A stretch of DNA of 42,975 nt, from positions 1-42,975 of the forward strand of contig JABBAU010000054.1 in assembly GCA_018607785.1 (NCBI GenBank), read 5' to 3'. The stretch comes from Methylobacillus sp. (GTDB taxonomy: Bacteria > Pseudomonadota > Gammaproteobacteria > Burkholderiales > Methylophilaceae). Within the stretch, counting starts at the first letter, position 1. Each line of letters begins with the position of its first letter. This document shows, piece by piece, positions 34,278-42,975 of this stretch. A program made the translations under genes and the position numbers. The notes below the pieces were generated by a model. That model did no database searches. It was not told where the DNA came from and was given only the letters and a program-made list of their open reading frames with translations.

Positions 34278-34712
34278 TTGGGTGATATTGAAACCTTAGT
34301 AGAAAAACTAGTTGTTCAATTAGGCTATGAATTAGTTGATTTTGAAATAGTTAATGGTGGGCAGCTTTTAAGAATCTATATAGATAATAATGACTTAGTG
34401 AGTATTGAAGATTGCACAACGGTTAGCAATCACGTCAATAATGTTTTGAGTGTAGAAACTGATTATGATTATGAGAGGCTGGAGGTTTCATCACCTGGTC
34501 TTGATAGAGTAATCAAAAAATTGAAAGATTTTGAAAGGTTTAAGGGAGAACAGGCAAAAATTAAAACAAGATTTGCAATTGATAATAGAAAAAATTTCAA
34601 AGGTATTTTGTCGGGAATCAAAGACGAAAAAATAATGATTGAAATCGAAGAAAAATTATTAGCAATTGATTTTGAAAATATTGATAAGGCACGTTTGGAT
34701 CCTAATTATTAA
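34278..34712 (+). CDS. rimP: ribosome maturation factor RimP
   Basis: This protein is needed for maturation of the 30S subunit. The frame is open from an ATG at 34224, but that ATG is the 5' arm of the leader terminator. Preferred start: TTG at 34278, with TGAGG nine bases upstream, giving 144 residues beginning LGDIETLVEKLV; a TTG at 34263 is an alternative. Family features are GYELVDFEIVNGGQLLRIYIDN, SIEDCTTVSNHV, the LEVSSPGLDRVI motif, and a C-terminal SH3-like domain (FKGILSGIKDEKIMIEI). E. coli RimP is 150 residues. nusA follows 29 bases later, as in nearly all proteobacteria. Confidence 0.93.
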   Translation: MGDIETLVEKLVVQLGYELVDFEIVNGGQLLRIYIDNNDLVSIEDCTTVSNHVNNVLSVETDYDYERLEVSSPGLDRVIKKLKDFERFKGEQAKIKTRFAIDNRKNFKGILSGIKDEKIMIEIEEKLLAIDFENIDKARLDPNY

Positions 34713-34741
34713 ATATTAATTTTGAAGTGGAGATTATATAA

Positions 34742-36208
34742 ATGAGTCGTGAAATTTTATTGTTGGTGGATGCTTTAGCGCATGAGAAAAGTGTTTCTCG
34801 TGAAATAATTTTTGAGGCTGTCGAAGAAGCTTTAGCCTCGGCAACCAAAAAAAAACATAAAGATGCGATTGATATTAAAGTAGAAATAGATCAAGAAACA
34901 GGTGAATATAAAACATATAGAAAATGGACTATTCTTCCTGGAGATTTATTGGAAGATGAGGAGACACAAATTTCACTAGAAGATGAAAGAGCAAAAGGTT
35001 TAGTTGAAAATGATATTTTAAAAGAACCAATAGAATCAGTCGAGTTTGGAAGAATAGGAGCGCAAGCAGCTAAGCAAGTAATACTGCAAAAAGTCAGAGA
35101 AGCTGAACGAGAACAAATCTTAAATGAATTTTTGGCTCGTGATGAAAAACTGGTTTCTGGACAAATAAGAAGAATGGAACGGGGTAATGCAATTATTGAA
35201 ATTGGAAGAATTGATGCGGTTCTTCCGAGAGAGCAAATGATACCCAAAGAAAATTTAAGAATCGGTGATAGAGTAAGGGCGATTGTGATGGAAGTTGATA
35301 GAGGTATTAAGGGCCCACAATTAATTCTATCAAGAGTATCCCCAGAGTTTTTAATTAGACTTTTTGAACTTGAAGTTCCTGAGATAGAGGAAGGCTTACT
35401 TGAGATCATGGCTGCTTCTCGAGATCCGGGTTTAAGATCTAAAATTGCAGTAAAAGCAAATGACCAAAGATTGGATCCTGTAGGAACATGTGTCGGGATG
35501 AGGGGCTCAAGAGTTCAAGCAGTTACAGGAGAACTCGCGGGAGAAAGAGTCGATATTGCATTGTGGTCTATGGAACCTGCCCAGTTTGTCATAAATGCAA
35601 TGGCACCTGCTGAGATCTCTAGGGTTATGGTGGATGAGGATAAAAAAAGTATGGACTTAGTCGTGAATGAAGATCAATTAGCACAAGCTATAGGAAGAAG
35701 TGGTCAAAATATCAGGCTTGCAACAGAATTAACGGGATGGGAGCTAAATATTTTAAGTGAAGAAGAGTCTGATCAAAAAACAAAAGATGAATATACAAAT
35801 GTTAGCCAATTGTTTATTGAAAAATTGGATGTAGATGCTGATATTGCTGATATTTTAGTTCATGAAGGATTCTCAACGCTCGAAGAAATTGCTTATGTGC
35901 CCATTGATGAATTGCTTCAAATAGAAGCGTTTGATGAAGACACTGTCAACGAACTTCGTTCAAGAGCAAGTGCTGTAATTTTAAAAGAAGCTATTTCAAA
36001 TGAAGAAAAGATTAAATCACCAGCAGATGATTTGCTTAATATGGAGGGTATGGACAGTGATACAGCTAAATTACTGGCATCAAAATCTATAATTACAATG
36101 GAAGACCTGGCTGAACTTGCAGCTGATGAGTTAATCGATATTGTAAAAATGGATGAAGAAAGAGCAAAAGAGTTAATAATGACAGCTCGAGCACCTTGGT
36201 TTGTTTAG
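34742..36208 (+). CDS. nusA: transcription termination/antitermination factor NusA
   Basis: This 488-residue RNA polymerase factor controls pausing, termination and antitermination. Domains in order: N-terminal polymerase-binding domain (1-130, [20 protein letters not shown]), S1 (about 135-200, [25 protein letters not shown]), two KH domains (about 230-345, with [15 protein letters not shown] and [14 protein letters not shown]), and two C-terminal acidic repeats (about 360-488) like those of E. coli NusA that contact the alpha subunit and N protein. Length nearly equals E. coli (495). Its presence downstream of the leader terminator allows feedback on its own operon. Confidence 0.98.
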   Translation: MSREILLLVDALAHEKSVSREIIFEAVEEALASATKKKHKDAIDIKVEIDQETGEYKTYRKWTILPGDLLEDEETQISLEDERAKGLVENDILKEPIESVEFGRIGAQAAKQVILQKVREAEREQILNEFLARDEKLVSGQIRRMERGNAIIEIGRIDAVLPREQMIPKENLRIGDRVRAIVMEVDRGIKGPQLILSRVSPEFLIRLFELEVPEIEEGLLEIMAASRDPGLRSKIAVKANDQRLDPVGTCVGMRGSRVQAVTGELAGERVDIALWSMEPAQFVINAMAPAEISRVMVDEDKKSMDLVVNEDQLAQAIGRSGQNIRLATELTGWELNILSEEESDQKTKDEYTNVSQLFIEKLDVDADIADILVHEGFSTLEEIAYVPIDELLQIEAFDEDTVNELRSRASAVILKEAISNEEKIKSPADDLLNMEGMDSDTAKLLASKSIITMEDLAELAADELIDIVKMDEERAKELIMTARAPWFV

Positions 36209-36229
36209 GATAAATTTATTGGAGTTAAT

Positions 36230-38692
36230 ATGGAAAAATCTACTGTAGAAAAATTTGCCAGTGAATTAAACTTGCCGATAGATTTACTTCTAAAGCAATT
36301 AGAGAGTGCTGGAATAAAAAAGACATCTGGAGCTGAAGAGCTTTTAGAGGAGGATAAATCAGCCCTTTTGAATTATTTACAAATTGAACATGGCGCATCA
36401 AATACCAGTAAAAATAAAATTACTTTAACAAGGAAACAAAATACCCAAATTAGAAAAACAGACAGTGATGGGAGAGCAAGAACTATTCAAGTTGAAGTTA
36501 GAAAGAAAAGAACAATATTAAAGCCTGAGCAGATAAAAGAAATTAAAAGTGATGAAATAAAAAAAGATCCTTCATCTATTGATAAAAAAACTGAAGATGA
36601 GAATAATCAAAAAGATATAAGAGAGGCAGAAGAAAAAAGAAATGCAGCATTAATTGCAGCACAAGCAGAAGAAGTTAAAAATAAAAAAGCTGCTAAAGCA
36701 AACCAAAAAGCTTCAAATGATGGCACGCTCCATAGACCTGCTTCAAAAGCAAATGTGAAGGTAGATAAGGATTCAAAAAAAACAGAACTTAAGGATAAAT
36801 GGGTTGATAAAAATTTAAAAAAGAGACCTATTAAGACTCGAAATGATATGAATCAAGGTTGGAGATCACCTAAAGCAAAAAGTAAAAATAAAGATGAGGT
36901 TGATGATCAAAACTTTGTAGCACCATTAGAGCCAATTGTTAAAAATGTTTTAATACCAGAAACTATTTCTGTTGCGAACTTGGCTCATAAGATGTCAGTG
37001 AAGGCCACTGAGGTAATCAAAACTTTAATGGGTATGGGTATGATGGTAACCATTAATCAAGTTCTCGATCAAGATACAGCAATAATTGTGGTCGAAGAAA
37101 TGGGACATAAACCAGAGGCAGCTAAAGAAAACGATCTTGAGTCACTTTTAGATGAAGAATCATCTTCAATTAAAGAAATAATAGAACCAAGACCCCCGGT
37201 TGTAACAGTGATGGGGCATGTTGATCATGGAAAAACATCTTTGCTTGATTACATAAGAACAACAAAAGTTACCACAGGCGAGGCAGGAGGGATTACCCAA
37301 CATATCGGCGCATATCATGTGGAAACTCCAAAAGGAATGATAACTTTTCTTGATACACCAGGGCACGAAGCTTTTTCTGCAATGCGAGCCAGAGGGGCAA
37401 AGGCCACAGATATTGTTATTTTGGTAGTGGCAGTTGATGATGGTGTTATGCCACAAACTATTGAAGCGATAAATCATTCAAAAGCAGCAGATGTTCCATT
37501 AATTGTTGCCATAAATAAAATTGATAAACCTGATTCAAATTCTGAAAAGGTCAGAGGAGAGCTTCTGGGACATGAAGTGATTCCTGAAGAGCTTGGAGGG
37601 GACTCAATGTTTATTGAGGTTTCTGCTCAAACTGGACAAGGCATTGATGATCTTTTAGATGCTATTTTACTTCAAGCCGAAGTTTTAGAACTAAAAGCGC
37701 CAATCAATACGCCAGCAAAAGGTATTATTGTTGAGGGAAGGCTTGATAAAGGAAGAGGCCCTGTAACGACTTTGTTAGTTCAATCTGGAACTATAAACAT
37801 GTCAGATACATTACTTGCCGGTAATGCTTCAGGAAAAATTAGAGCAATGTTGGATGAAAATGGTAAAAATATTAATCAAGCCACACCCTCAATTCCTGCC
37901 GAAATCATTGGTTTATCCGACGTGCCGAATGCTGGTGACGAATTCATAGTAATTAATGATGAAAAGAAAGCAAGAGAAATTGCTTTGTTTAGGCAAGGTA
38001 AATTTAGAGATGTTAAGTTAGCAAAACAACAAGCTTCTAAGCTTGAAAATATTATGGAGCAGATGACTGAAGCAGAGGTTAAATTTTTACCTTTGATTAT
38101 AAAAGCTGACGTTCAAGGTTCTTGCGAGGCATTAGCAGGCTCATTAGAAAAACTTTCAACTGATGAAGTAAAAGTTAAAGTAGTTCACTCGGCGGTTGGT
38201 GCAATAAATGAGTCTGATATAAACTTAGCTTCAGCATCAAATGCAGTTATTATTGCTTTCAATGTTAGGTCTTCAAGTGGAGCTAGAAAGTTAGGTGAAA
38301 GTCTAGATATTGACGTTCGATATTATAGTATTATTTATGAAGCTGTGGATGAAGTTAAAGCTGCACTTGGTGGTCTATTATCACCTGAACAAAAAGAGGT
38401 GACTCTCGGTATGGTCGAAATCAGAGAAATCTTTAAAGCCTCCAAAGTTGGAACCATTGCAGGCTGTTTTGTTTTAGATGGTGTTATCAAAAAAGACTCA
38501 AATATTAGACTTTTAAGAGACGATGTAGTAATTTATGAAGGACAATTAGATTCTCTGAAAAGATTTAAAGATGACGTAAAAGAAGTAAAATCTAATTTTG
38601 AATGTGGGTTATCAATCAAGAATTTTGACGATCTTAAAGTCAATGATAAATTGGAAGCATATGAACATGTTCAGGTTGCAAGAAAGCTTTAA
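36230..38692 (+). CDS. infB: translation initiation factor IF-2
   Basis: This 820-residue GTPase brings initiator tRNA to the 30S subunit. An IF2_N domain (1-50) is followed by a long charged Lys/Glu-rich linker (about 60-230), a second IF2_N region (about 245-300, [21 protein letters not shown]) and the G domain starting GHVDHGKT at 329, with DTPGHEAF and NKIDKPDSN. Domains II, III and C2 follow. The linker is shorter than in E. coli (890 residues total). It lies 21 bases after nusA and three before rbfA. Confidence 0.99.
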   Translation: MEKSTVEKFASELNLPIDLLLKQLESAGIKKTSGAEELLEEDKSALLNYLQIEHGASNTSKNKITLTRKQNTQIRKTDSDGRARTIQVEVRKKRTILKPEQIKEIKSDEIKKDPSSIDKKTEDENNQKDIREAEEKRNAALIAAQAEEVKNKKAAKANQKASNDGTLHRPASKANVKVDKDSKKTELKDKWVDKNLKKRPIKTRNDMNQGWRSPKAKSKNKDEVDDQNFVAPLEPIVKNVLIPETISVANLAHKMSVKATEVIKTLMGMGMMVTINQVLDQDTAIIVVEEMGHKPEAAKENDLESLLDEESSSIKEIIEPRPPVVTVMGHVDHGKTSLLDYIRTTKVTTGEAGGITQHIGAYHVETPKGMITFLDTPGHEAFSAMRARGAKATDIVILVVAVDDGVMPQTIEAINHSKAADVPLIVAINKIDKPDSNSEKVRGELLGHEVIPEELGGDSMFIEVSAQTGQGIDDLLDAILLQAEVLELKAPINTPAKGIIVEGRLDKGRGPVTTLLVQSGTINMSDTLLAGNASGKIRAMLDENGKNINQATPSIPAEIIGLSDVPNAGDEFIVINDEKKAREIALFRQGKFRDVKLAKQQASKLENIMEQMTEAEVKFLPLIIKADVQGSCEALAGSLEKLSTDEVKVKVVHSAVGAINESDINLASASNAVIIAFNVRSSSGARKLGESLDIDVRYYSIIYEAVDEVKAALGGLLSPEQKEVTLGMVEIREIFKASKVGTIAGCFVLDGVIKKDSNIRLLRDDVVIYEGQLDSLKRFKDDVKEVKSNFECGLSIKNFDDLKVNDKLEAYEHVQVARKL

Positions 38693-38694
38693 AA

Positions 38695-39033
38695 ATGCCA
38701 AAAGATTATCCTAGAAGTGACCGTATCAGCCAGCAAATAAAAAAAGAAATAGCAGATATTTTAAGTTCAGAGATTAAAGATCCAGCATTAAAGAAAATTT
38801 CAATAATTGATGTTGAAGTTGCACATGATTTAAAAAATGCAAAGGTTTTTTATGTTGCAGATCATAATAATGAAGAGATCGTTAAGGGGCTAAAACGATC
38901 ATTGCCTTTTTTTAGGTCACTTTTGGCAAAAAGAATGTCAACAAGAGGAATACCAAAACTTCATTTTGAATACGATAAAACAATTGATGAAAGTACAAAA
39001 ATTTCAAAATTATTGGACTCAGTTATTTCATAA
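38695..39033 (+). CDS. rbfA: ribosome-binding factor A
   Basis: This 112-residue KH-like protein binds 16S rRNA during late 30S assembly and supports growth in the cold. It has RISQQIKKEIADILSSEIKDPAL (10-32), the DVEVAHDLKNAKVFYV strand region (43-58), and a C-terminal KLHFEYDKTIDESTKISKLLD matching the family's PxLxFxxDxsx-x-xxI pattern. It begins two bases after infB and is followed by truB, the standard order. Confidence 0.97.
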   Translation: MPKDYPRSDRISQQIKKEIADILSSEIKDPALKKISIIDVEVAHDLKNAKVFYVADHNNEEIVKGLKRSLPFFRSLLAKRMSTRGIPKLHFEYDKTIDESTKISKLLDSVIS

Positions 39034-39041
39034 TAAATTTG

Positions 39042-39950
39042 ATGGATAAAAATGAAAAAAAGCTTGAAATTAATGGGCTTTTACTTTTTGATAAGCCATT
39101 AGGTTTCTCATCAAATCAAGCATTATCAAAAATTAAATGGATTTTTTCAGCAAAAAAAGCCGGCCATACAGGCACTCTTGATCCCCTAGCAACTGGCTTA
39201 TTACCAATATGCTTCGGAGAAGCAACAAAATTTTCAAGTCACTTACTTAATTCAGAAAAAACATATGAAGCTTCAATTAAACTAGGATGGAAAAGTTCAA
39301 CGGGGGATGCTGAAGGAAAATTAATAAAGTCAAAAACTAATTCATTTACTCTAGAAAATTTACAAGATGTATTAGATTCATTTATTGGAATTTCTTATCA
39401 AACACCCCCAATGTTTTCAGCGCTTAAGCATAAAGGAAAGCCTTTGTATAAATTTGCAAGAGAAGGGGTAAAAGTTAAAATCCAAGAAAGAAAGATTAAT
39501 GTTTCAAAATTAATTTTGTTAAAAAAAGAAAAAAACATGATTAAAATCGAAGTTACATGCAGTAAGGGTACATACATAAGAACATTGGGGGAGAATATTG
39601 CTGAAAAACTTGGCACCAATGGCTATTTAATAGACTTAAGAAGAACAAAGATCGGTGACTTAAGTGTTCAAAATGCTTTTGCTTTAGATAAGATAGAAAA
39701 TTTAACTCCTACAGAAAGAAAAGCATGTTTAAGGCCGACGGAAACTCTGGTAAAAAGATATCCTGAAATAATTTTGTCTGATACACAAGTCAAACATATA
39801 AAAAATGGACAATCTGTAAAGCTTTTATCAAAAATAGATGCTCAAATCTATGCTTTATTTACAGAAAGTAAAGTTTTTTTGGGTATTGGGCAAATTGACA
39901 ATGATTATTCATTAAAAGCTGTCCGTTTAATTTCAACGAATATAAATTAA
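39042..39950 (+). CDS. truB: tRNA pseudouridine-55 synthase
   Basis: This 302-residue enzyme makes pseudouridine 55 in the T-loop of all elongator tRNAs. The catalytic Asp is in KAGHTGTLDPLATGLLPI (about 39-56), followed by GEATKF. YEASIKLGWKSSTGDAEG, TPPMFSALKHKGKPLYKFAREG and EVTCSKGTYIRTLGENIA are family blocks, and a C-terminal PUA-like segment (about 245-302) is present. A TTG at 39039 precedes the ATG directly; the ATG at 39042 is taken as the start. No clear ribosome site is seen; coupling to rbfA, eight bases upstream, is likely. Confidence 0.98.
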   Translation: MDKNEKKLEINGLLLFDKPLGFSSNQALSKIKWIFSAKKAGHTGTLDPLATGLLPICFGEATKFSSHLLNSEKTYEASIKLGWKSSTGDAEGKLIKSKTNSFTLENLQDVLDSFIGISYQTPPMFSALKHKGKPLYKFAREGVKVKIQERKINVSKLILLKKEKNMIKIEVTCSKGTYIRTLGENIAEKLGTNGYLIDLRRTKIGDLSVQNAFALDKIENLTPTERKACLRPTETLVKRYPEIILSDTQVKHIKNGQSVKLLSKIDAQIYALFTESKVFLGIGQIDNDYSLKAVRLISTNIN

Positions 39951-39958
39951 ATAATATA

Positions 39959-39987
39959 TTGTTAATTTACAAGAATGCCGTTAAAAT
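39959..39987 (+). promoter_or_regulatory. promoter of rpsO
   Basis: TTGTTA (39959-39964) and TAAAAT (39982-39987) are separated by exactly 17 bases. Transcription would start near 39994, with a short leader of about 19 bases and a strong AGGAG (40002-40006) before rpsO. Confidence 0.75.
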
Positions 39988-40012
39988 ATGCGGTCGCGAA
40001 TAGGAGAAAAGA

Positions 40013-40282
40013 ATGACAAGTACTGCAGTTGAAAAAGCAAAGATAGTTTCAGAGTTTCAGACAGCAAAAAATGACACTGGATCACCAGAGGTTCAAGTTG
40101 CGTTAATTACTGACCGAATTAATTATCTAACTGAACACTTTAAAACTAACGCGAAAGATCATCACTCAAGAAGAGGGTTGCTTGCATTAGTTAGTCAGAG
40201 AAGAAAGCTTCTCGATTATTTGAAAGGCAGGAGCTTAGGGCGCTATCAAGAATTAATTAAACGCTTAGGCATAAGAAAATAA
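40013..40282 (+). CDS. rpsO: 30S ribosomal protein S15
   Basis: This 89-residue protein binds the central domain of 16S rRNA. It has the family pattern [29 protein letters not shown] (8-36), [32 protein letters not shown] (44-75) and the terminal [12 protein letters not shown]. Length equals E. coli S15 (89 with initiator). Ribosome site AGGAG lies six bases before ATG. In E. coli S15 represses its own mRNA through a pseudoknot in the leader; the short leader here makes the same mechanism uncertain. A terminator separates it from pnp. Confidence 0.99.
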   Translation: MTSTAVEKAKIVSEFQTAKNDTGSPEVQVALITDRINYLTEHFKTNAKDHHSRRGLLALVSQRRKLLDYLKGRSLGRYQELIKRLGIRK

Positions 40283-40298
40283 TAGATAGTTGATATTC

Positions 40299-40343
40299 AA
40301 AGCCGATTAATTACAATTTTTTAATTGTAGAATCGGCTTTTTT
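40299..40343 (+). terminator. two-tier hairpin terminator between rpsO and pnp
   Basis: Outer stem AAAGCCGATT (40299-40308) with AATCGGCTTT (40331-40340), and inner stem TACAATT (40312-40318) with AATTGTA (40323-40329), joined by small bulges and capped by a TTTT loop; six T residues end it. It is a strong terminator. The long stem might also be an RNase III substrate, as the rpsO-pnp spacer and pnp leader are in E. coli. Confidence 0.88.
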
Positions 40344-40417
40344 GTTATTTAAAATTACGTCCATTATTAAGTAGTGAATAATGAGACTTTACAAAATATA
40401 AAAGGATAAAAAAATAA

Positions 40418-42523
40418 ATGTTTAAAGTGATAAAAAAAAGTATTAAGTTTGGTGAACATGACTTAAAAATTGAAACAGGTGAGATAGGAAGACAAGCAGA
40501 CGGCGCAGTAATGATAAGCTATGGAGATACAGTCGTTTTTGTAACAGCCGTAGGAAGAAAAGAAGTCAAAGAAGGTCAAGATTTTTTCCCATTAACTGTA
40601 GACTATCAAGAAAAAAATTATGCTGCAGGAAAAATCCCTGGTGGATTTTTTAAGAGAGAAGGCAGACCAAGTGAAAAAGAGACTTTAACTTGTAGATTAA
40701 TTGATAGACCTTTAAGACCATTATTTCCGGAAAATTTCTATAACGAAATACAAATCGTAGCGACAGTTATGTCCTCTGACAGTGAAATTGATTCTGATAT
40801 CCCAGCTATTATTGGTGCATCTGCAGCATTGGCAATATCAGGTATCCCTTTTCACGGCCCTATAGGCGCAACTCGTGTTGGATATATTGACGATAAATTT
40901 GTTATTAATCCTTCCAAAACACAAATGGAATCTAGTCAGTTAGATTTGGTTGTGGCGGGAAGTGATTCTGCTGTTTTAATGGTGGAATCAGAAGCAAAAG
41001 AGCTTCCAGAAAAAGTAATGCTTGATGCAGTGCTTGAAGGACACAAAGCTATGCAACCAGTTATTAAATTAATTAATGAATTGGCTAAAGAGGCATCAAA
41101 AGATCCATGGGATTGGACAGCCCCTGAAGTTGATAAAGAGTTAATTAAGAAGATTGATAAAATAGCATCGAAAGATCTTGAAAAAGCTTTCGAAATTAAG
41201 TCAAAAGGGGAACGATCAGAAAAGATTAGTGAAGCTAGAGAAAAAGTGATGAGTGAATTAGTAAATGAAGATACAAACACAAATCAACTTAACCAAATCA
41301 AGGACGAGTTTCATAATCTTGAAGCTAAAATTGTTAGATCTAAGATACTTGACGGAAACCCCCGAATTGATGGAAGAGACACAAGAACAGTAAGACCTAT
41401 TGAGATAAGAACGGGGGTTCTTCCAAGAACACATGGTTCTGCTTTATTCACAAGAGGTGAGACCCAAGCAATTGTAGTTGCAACCTTAGGTACAGGCAGG
41501 GATGAGCAAATTATTGATGCTCTTCAAGGTGAATACAAAGATAGATTTATGCTTCATTATAATTTTCCTCCATACGCGACAGGCGAAACAGGGAGAGTTG
41601 GAACCCCAAAAAGAAGAGAAATTGGTCACGGTAAGCTAGCTAAAAGAGCACTAAGCGCAGCTTTGCCAGCACAAGAAGATTTTGATTATACAATTCGACT
41701 TGTTTCTGAAATTACTGAATCAAATGGCTCAAGTTCGATGGCATCAGTCTGTGGAGGCACTATGGCGATGATGGATGCGGGTGTTCCAATTAAAGACCAC
41801 GTAGCAGGAATAGCTATGGGTCTTATTAAAGAAGATAACAGAGTTGCAGTACTTACTGATATTTTAGGTGATGAAGACCATCTTGGTGATATGGATTTTA
41901 AAGTCGCAGGAACAGATAATGGCATAACTGCTCTTCAAATGGATATTAAGATTACTGGAATTACAACAGAAATTATGCAAGTAGCTTTAAGCCAAGCTAG
42001 AGAGGGCATTGATCATATTTTGAAAATAATGAAAAAATCTCTTAAAGGAAGCCGTGATAAGTTATCAAAATTTGCGCCACAAATTCTAACATTGAAGATT
42101 CATACAGATAAAATTAGAGATGTTATTGGTAAAGGAGGAGCTGTAATTAAAGGCCTCGCTGCTGATACAGGAGCGACTATTGATATTGATGATAACGGTC
42201 TTATTAAAATAGCTTGTACTTCAGCTGAGTCAGGTGAGGAAGCTTTAAATAGAATTAAAGAAATAACAGCAGACGTCGAAGTAGATCAAATATATGAGGG
42301 TAAAGTTATTAAAATTCTTGATTTTGGCGCAATTGTTTCGTTGTTACCTGGAAAAGATGGGCTTTTGCATATTTCACAGATAGCTCATGAGAGAATTAAG
42401 GCGGTAAAAGATCATTTATCAGAAGGGGATGAAGTAAAAGTAAAAGTAATTGAAGTCGATGATAAAGGTCGAGTAAGAGTTAGTGCTAAAGCTCTTATTG
42501 AGCCACCCGCAAAAGAAGACTAG
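40418..42523 (+). CDS. pnp: polyribonucleotide nucleotidyltransferase (PNPase)
   Basis: This 701-residue enzyme degrades RNA from the 3' end with phosphate and acts in mRNA turnover. It consists of two RNase PH-like domains (about 1-225 and 310-540) joined by a helical domain, with [24 protein letters not shown] in the first and [23 protein letters not shown] plus [12 protein letters not shown] (phosphate site) in the second, then a KH domain (IGKGGAVIK, about 570) and an S1 domain (from about 625). E. coli PNPase has 711 residues. AAGGA lies eleven bases upstream of ATG. The 135-base leader after the rpsO terminator has a possible weak hairpin (40362-40383). Confidence 0.99.
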   Translation: MFKVIKKSIKFGEHDLKIETGEIGRQADGAVMISYGDTVVFVTAVGRKEVKEGQDFFPLTVDYQEKNYAAGKIPGGFFKREGRPSEKETLTCRLIDRPLRPLFPENFYNEIQIVATVMSSDSEIDSDIPAIIGASAALAISGIPFHGPIGATRVGYIDDKFVINPSKTQMESSQLDLVVAGSDSAVLMVESEAKELPEKVMLDAVLEGHKAMQPVIKLINELAKEASKDPWDWTAPEVDKELIKKIDKIASKDLEKAFEIKSKGERSEKISEAREKVMSELVNEDTNTNQLNQIKDEFHNLEAKIVRSKILDGNPRIDGRDTRTVRPIEIRTGVLPRTHGSALFTRGETQAIVVATLGTGRDEQIIDALQGEYKDRFMLHYNFPPYATGETGRVGTPKRREIGHGKLAKRALSAALPAQEDFDYTIRLVSEITESNGSSSMASVCGGTMAMMDAGVPIKDHVAGIAMGLIKEDNRVAVLTDILGDEDHLGDMDFKVAGTDNGITALQMDIKITGITTEIMQVALSQAREGIDHILKIMKKSLKGSRDKLSKFAPQILTLKIHTDKIRDVIGKGGAVIKGLAADTGATIDIDDNGLIKIACTSAESGEEALNRIKEITADVEVDQIYEGKVIKILDFGAIVSLLPGKDGLLHISQIAHERIKAVKDHLSEGDEVKVKVIEVDDKGRVRVSAKALIEPPAKED

Positions 42524-42529
42524 TAAATA

Positions 42530-42551
42530 AAAAGCCCTTTATTGGGCTTTT
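42530..42551. terminator. bidirectional terminator between pnp and dksA
   Basis: Stem AAAAGCCC (42530-42537) with GGGCTTTT (42544-42551) and a six-base loop, flanked by T-rich sequence on both strands. It closes pnp on the plus strand and dksA on the minus strand; its right arm overlaps the dksA stop codon. Confidence 0.88.
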
Positions 42552-42975
42552 ATTTTGCCATTTGTTTTTCTTTTATTTCTTGTAATGTCTTGCAATCAAT
42601 ACAGAGTGTTGCAGTTGGCCTTGCTTGCAACCTATTTAATCCAATTTCCTCTCCACAACCCAAGCAGTATCCATATTCATCTTCATCAATATTTTTAAGA
42701 GTCTCATTAATTTTTTTGATTAATTTCCTTTCCCTATCTCTATTTCTTAACTCTAAAGCCATCTCTGATTCTTGACTAGCTCTATCATTAGGGTCGGCAT
42801 ATGATGTGACATCAGTCTGCATATGTGTAACTGTTCTACTTAACTCGCTACTAAGTTCAACTTTCCAATCATTGAGAATTTTTTTAAAATGTAAAATCTG
42901 TGATTTGCTCATATACTTTTCATTTTTTTTGGATGTATAAGCCTTAAATTGCTTTAAACCAGATCTAGGTTTAGC
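42550..42975 (-). CDS. dksA: RNA polymerase-binding transcription factor DksA (5' end outside window)
   Basis: DksA binds the secondary channel of RNA polymerase and, with ppGpp, retunes transcription of ribosomal and biosynthetic genes. The coiled coil contains TRTVTHMQTDVTSYADPNDRASQESE with the functional Asp-Pro-Asn-Asp-Arg-Ala tip (E. coli DPVDRA), then ELRNRDRERKLIKKI. The C-terminal four-Cys zinc finger reads YCLGCGEEIG, then LCIDCK. The first ATG in the window (42912) aligns with the internal Met of the family's EEYM motif (here EKYM). The frame stays open without a stop to the right edge, giving upstream residues such as GLKQFKAYTSKKNEKYM. The true start is therefore beyond 42975. 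Confidence 0.95.
   Translation of the reverse strand, partial: AKPRSGLKQFKAYTSKKNEKYMSKSQILHFKKILNDWKVELSSELSRTVTHMQTDVTSYADPNDRASQESEMALELRNRDRERKLIKKINETLKNIDEDEYGYCLGCGEEIGLNRLQARPTATLCIDCKTLQEIKEKQMAK

Noticed and set aside
34891-35409. 172-codon open frame on the minus strand inside nusA
   Set aside because: It is Ser/Ile-rich, as antisense frames of AT-rich genes usually are, has no ribosome site and lies wholly within a well-matched nusA.
37166-37477. 103-codon minus-strand frame over the infB G domain
   Set aside because: Rich in Cys/His/Tyr from antisense reading of conserved GTPase codons; a shadow frame.
40362-40383. Hairpin CATTATT/AATAATG upstream of pnp as a terminator
   Set aside because: The stem is pure AT but for its end pair and has no T-run, so it is too weak for an intrinsic terminator; noted only as a possible leader element.
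1-42975. CRISPR array, insertion sequence, prophage, tRNA or rRNA
   Set aside because: I saw no regularly spaced repeats, transposase or integrase, terminal inverted repeats, or tRNA/rRNA-like sequence by reading; a tRNA search program was not available.

Overview
The window is about 43 kb of AT-rich, densely packed bacterial chromosome: roughly 46 protein genes, no rRNA, tRNA, insertion sequence, phage or CRISPR array that I can see, and no gene-free stretch longer than about 190 bases. The run rplM-rpsI-argC-(membrane coiled coil)-bactofilin-erpA-anmK-tyrS, together with spoT-ridA-recG-ubiC-ubiA and rimP-nusA-infB-rbfA-truB-rpsO-pnp, points to a betaproteobacterium. The low GC, short spacers and small proteins suggest a streamlined aquatic lineage such as the OM43/Methylopumilus group of Methylophilales. 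The lineage is inferred from gene order and composition, not from a marker-gene search.

Layout. 1-2200 is the accessory-looking end: a two-helix membrane protein, a 78-residue membrane protein with a strong ribosome site and terminator, two tandem DUF3147-like membrane proteins, and an unrecognised 162-residue protein. 2158-3559 is a DEAD-box helicase (rhlE type) with its own promoter and leader. 3593-9146 (minus) reads as one long operon: aroQ-accB-accC-prmA, a lipoprotein, a secreted protein, a conserved small protein, a zinc alcohol dehydrogenase and a GIY-YIG protein. 9248-11483 (minus) is dsbD plus a TlpA-like thioredoxin. 11564-12978 is fxsA plus a ferredoxin-reductase fusion. 12991-14682 (minus) is hemC-hemD, divergent from argH (14782-16161). 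16156-19263 (minus) is rph-rdgB-(74 aa)-hemW-phosphatase.

19405-27185 (plus) is yicC-gmk-rpoZ-spoT-ridA-recG-ubiC-ubiA. 27271-28105 is rplM-rpsI with a good promoter and terminator. 28187-30389 is argC, a shortened coiled-coil membrane protein, a bactofilin and erpA. gltA and anmK follow on the minus strand, and tyrS is divergent from anmK. 34204-42551 is the transcription/translation cluster, starting with an extended -10 promoter and a terminator hairpin in the rimP leader and ending in a bidirectional terminator shared with dksA. dksA runs off the right edge.

The window is mostly housekeeping: fatty-acid, haem, arginine, ubiquinone and shikimate synthesis, (p)ppGpp control (spoT, rpoZ and dksA are all present) and ribosome/RNA metabolism. 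I found no convincing defence, mobile or new multi-gene system. The observations most worth following are the rimP leader, whose frame stays open across the terminator hairpin; the isolated 78-residue membrane protein with symmetrical upstream DNA; the translationally coupled lipoprotein/secreted pair behind prmA; the shortened coiled-coil partner of the bactofilin; and several gene starts that differ from the longest reading frame.
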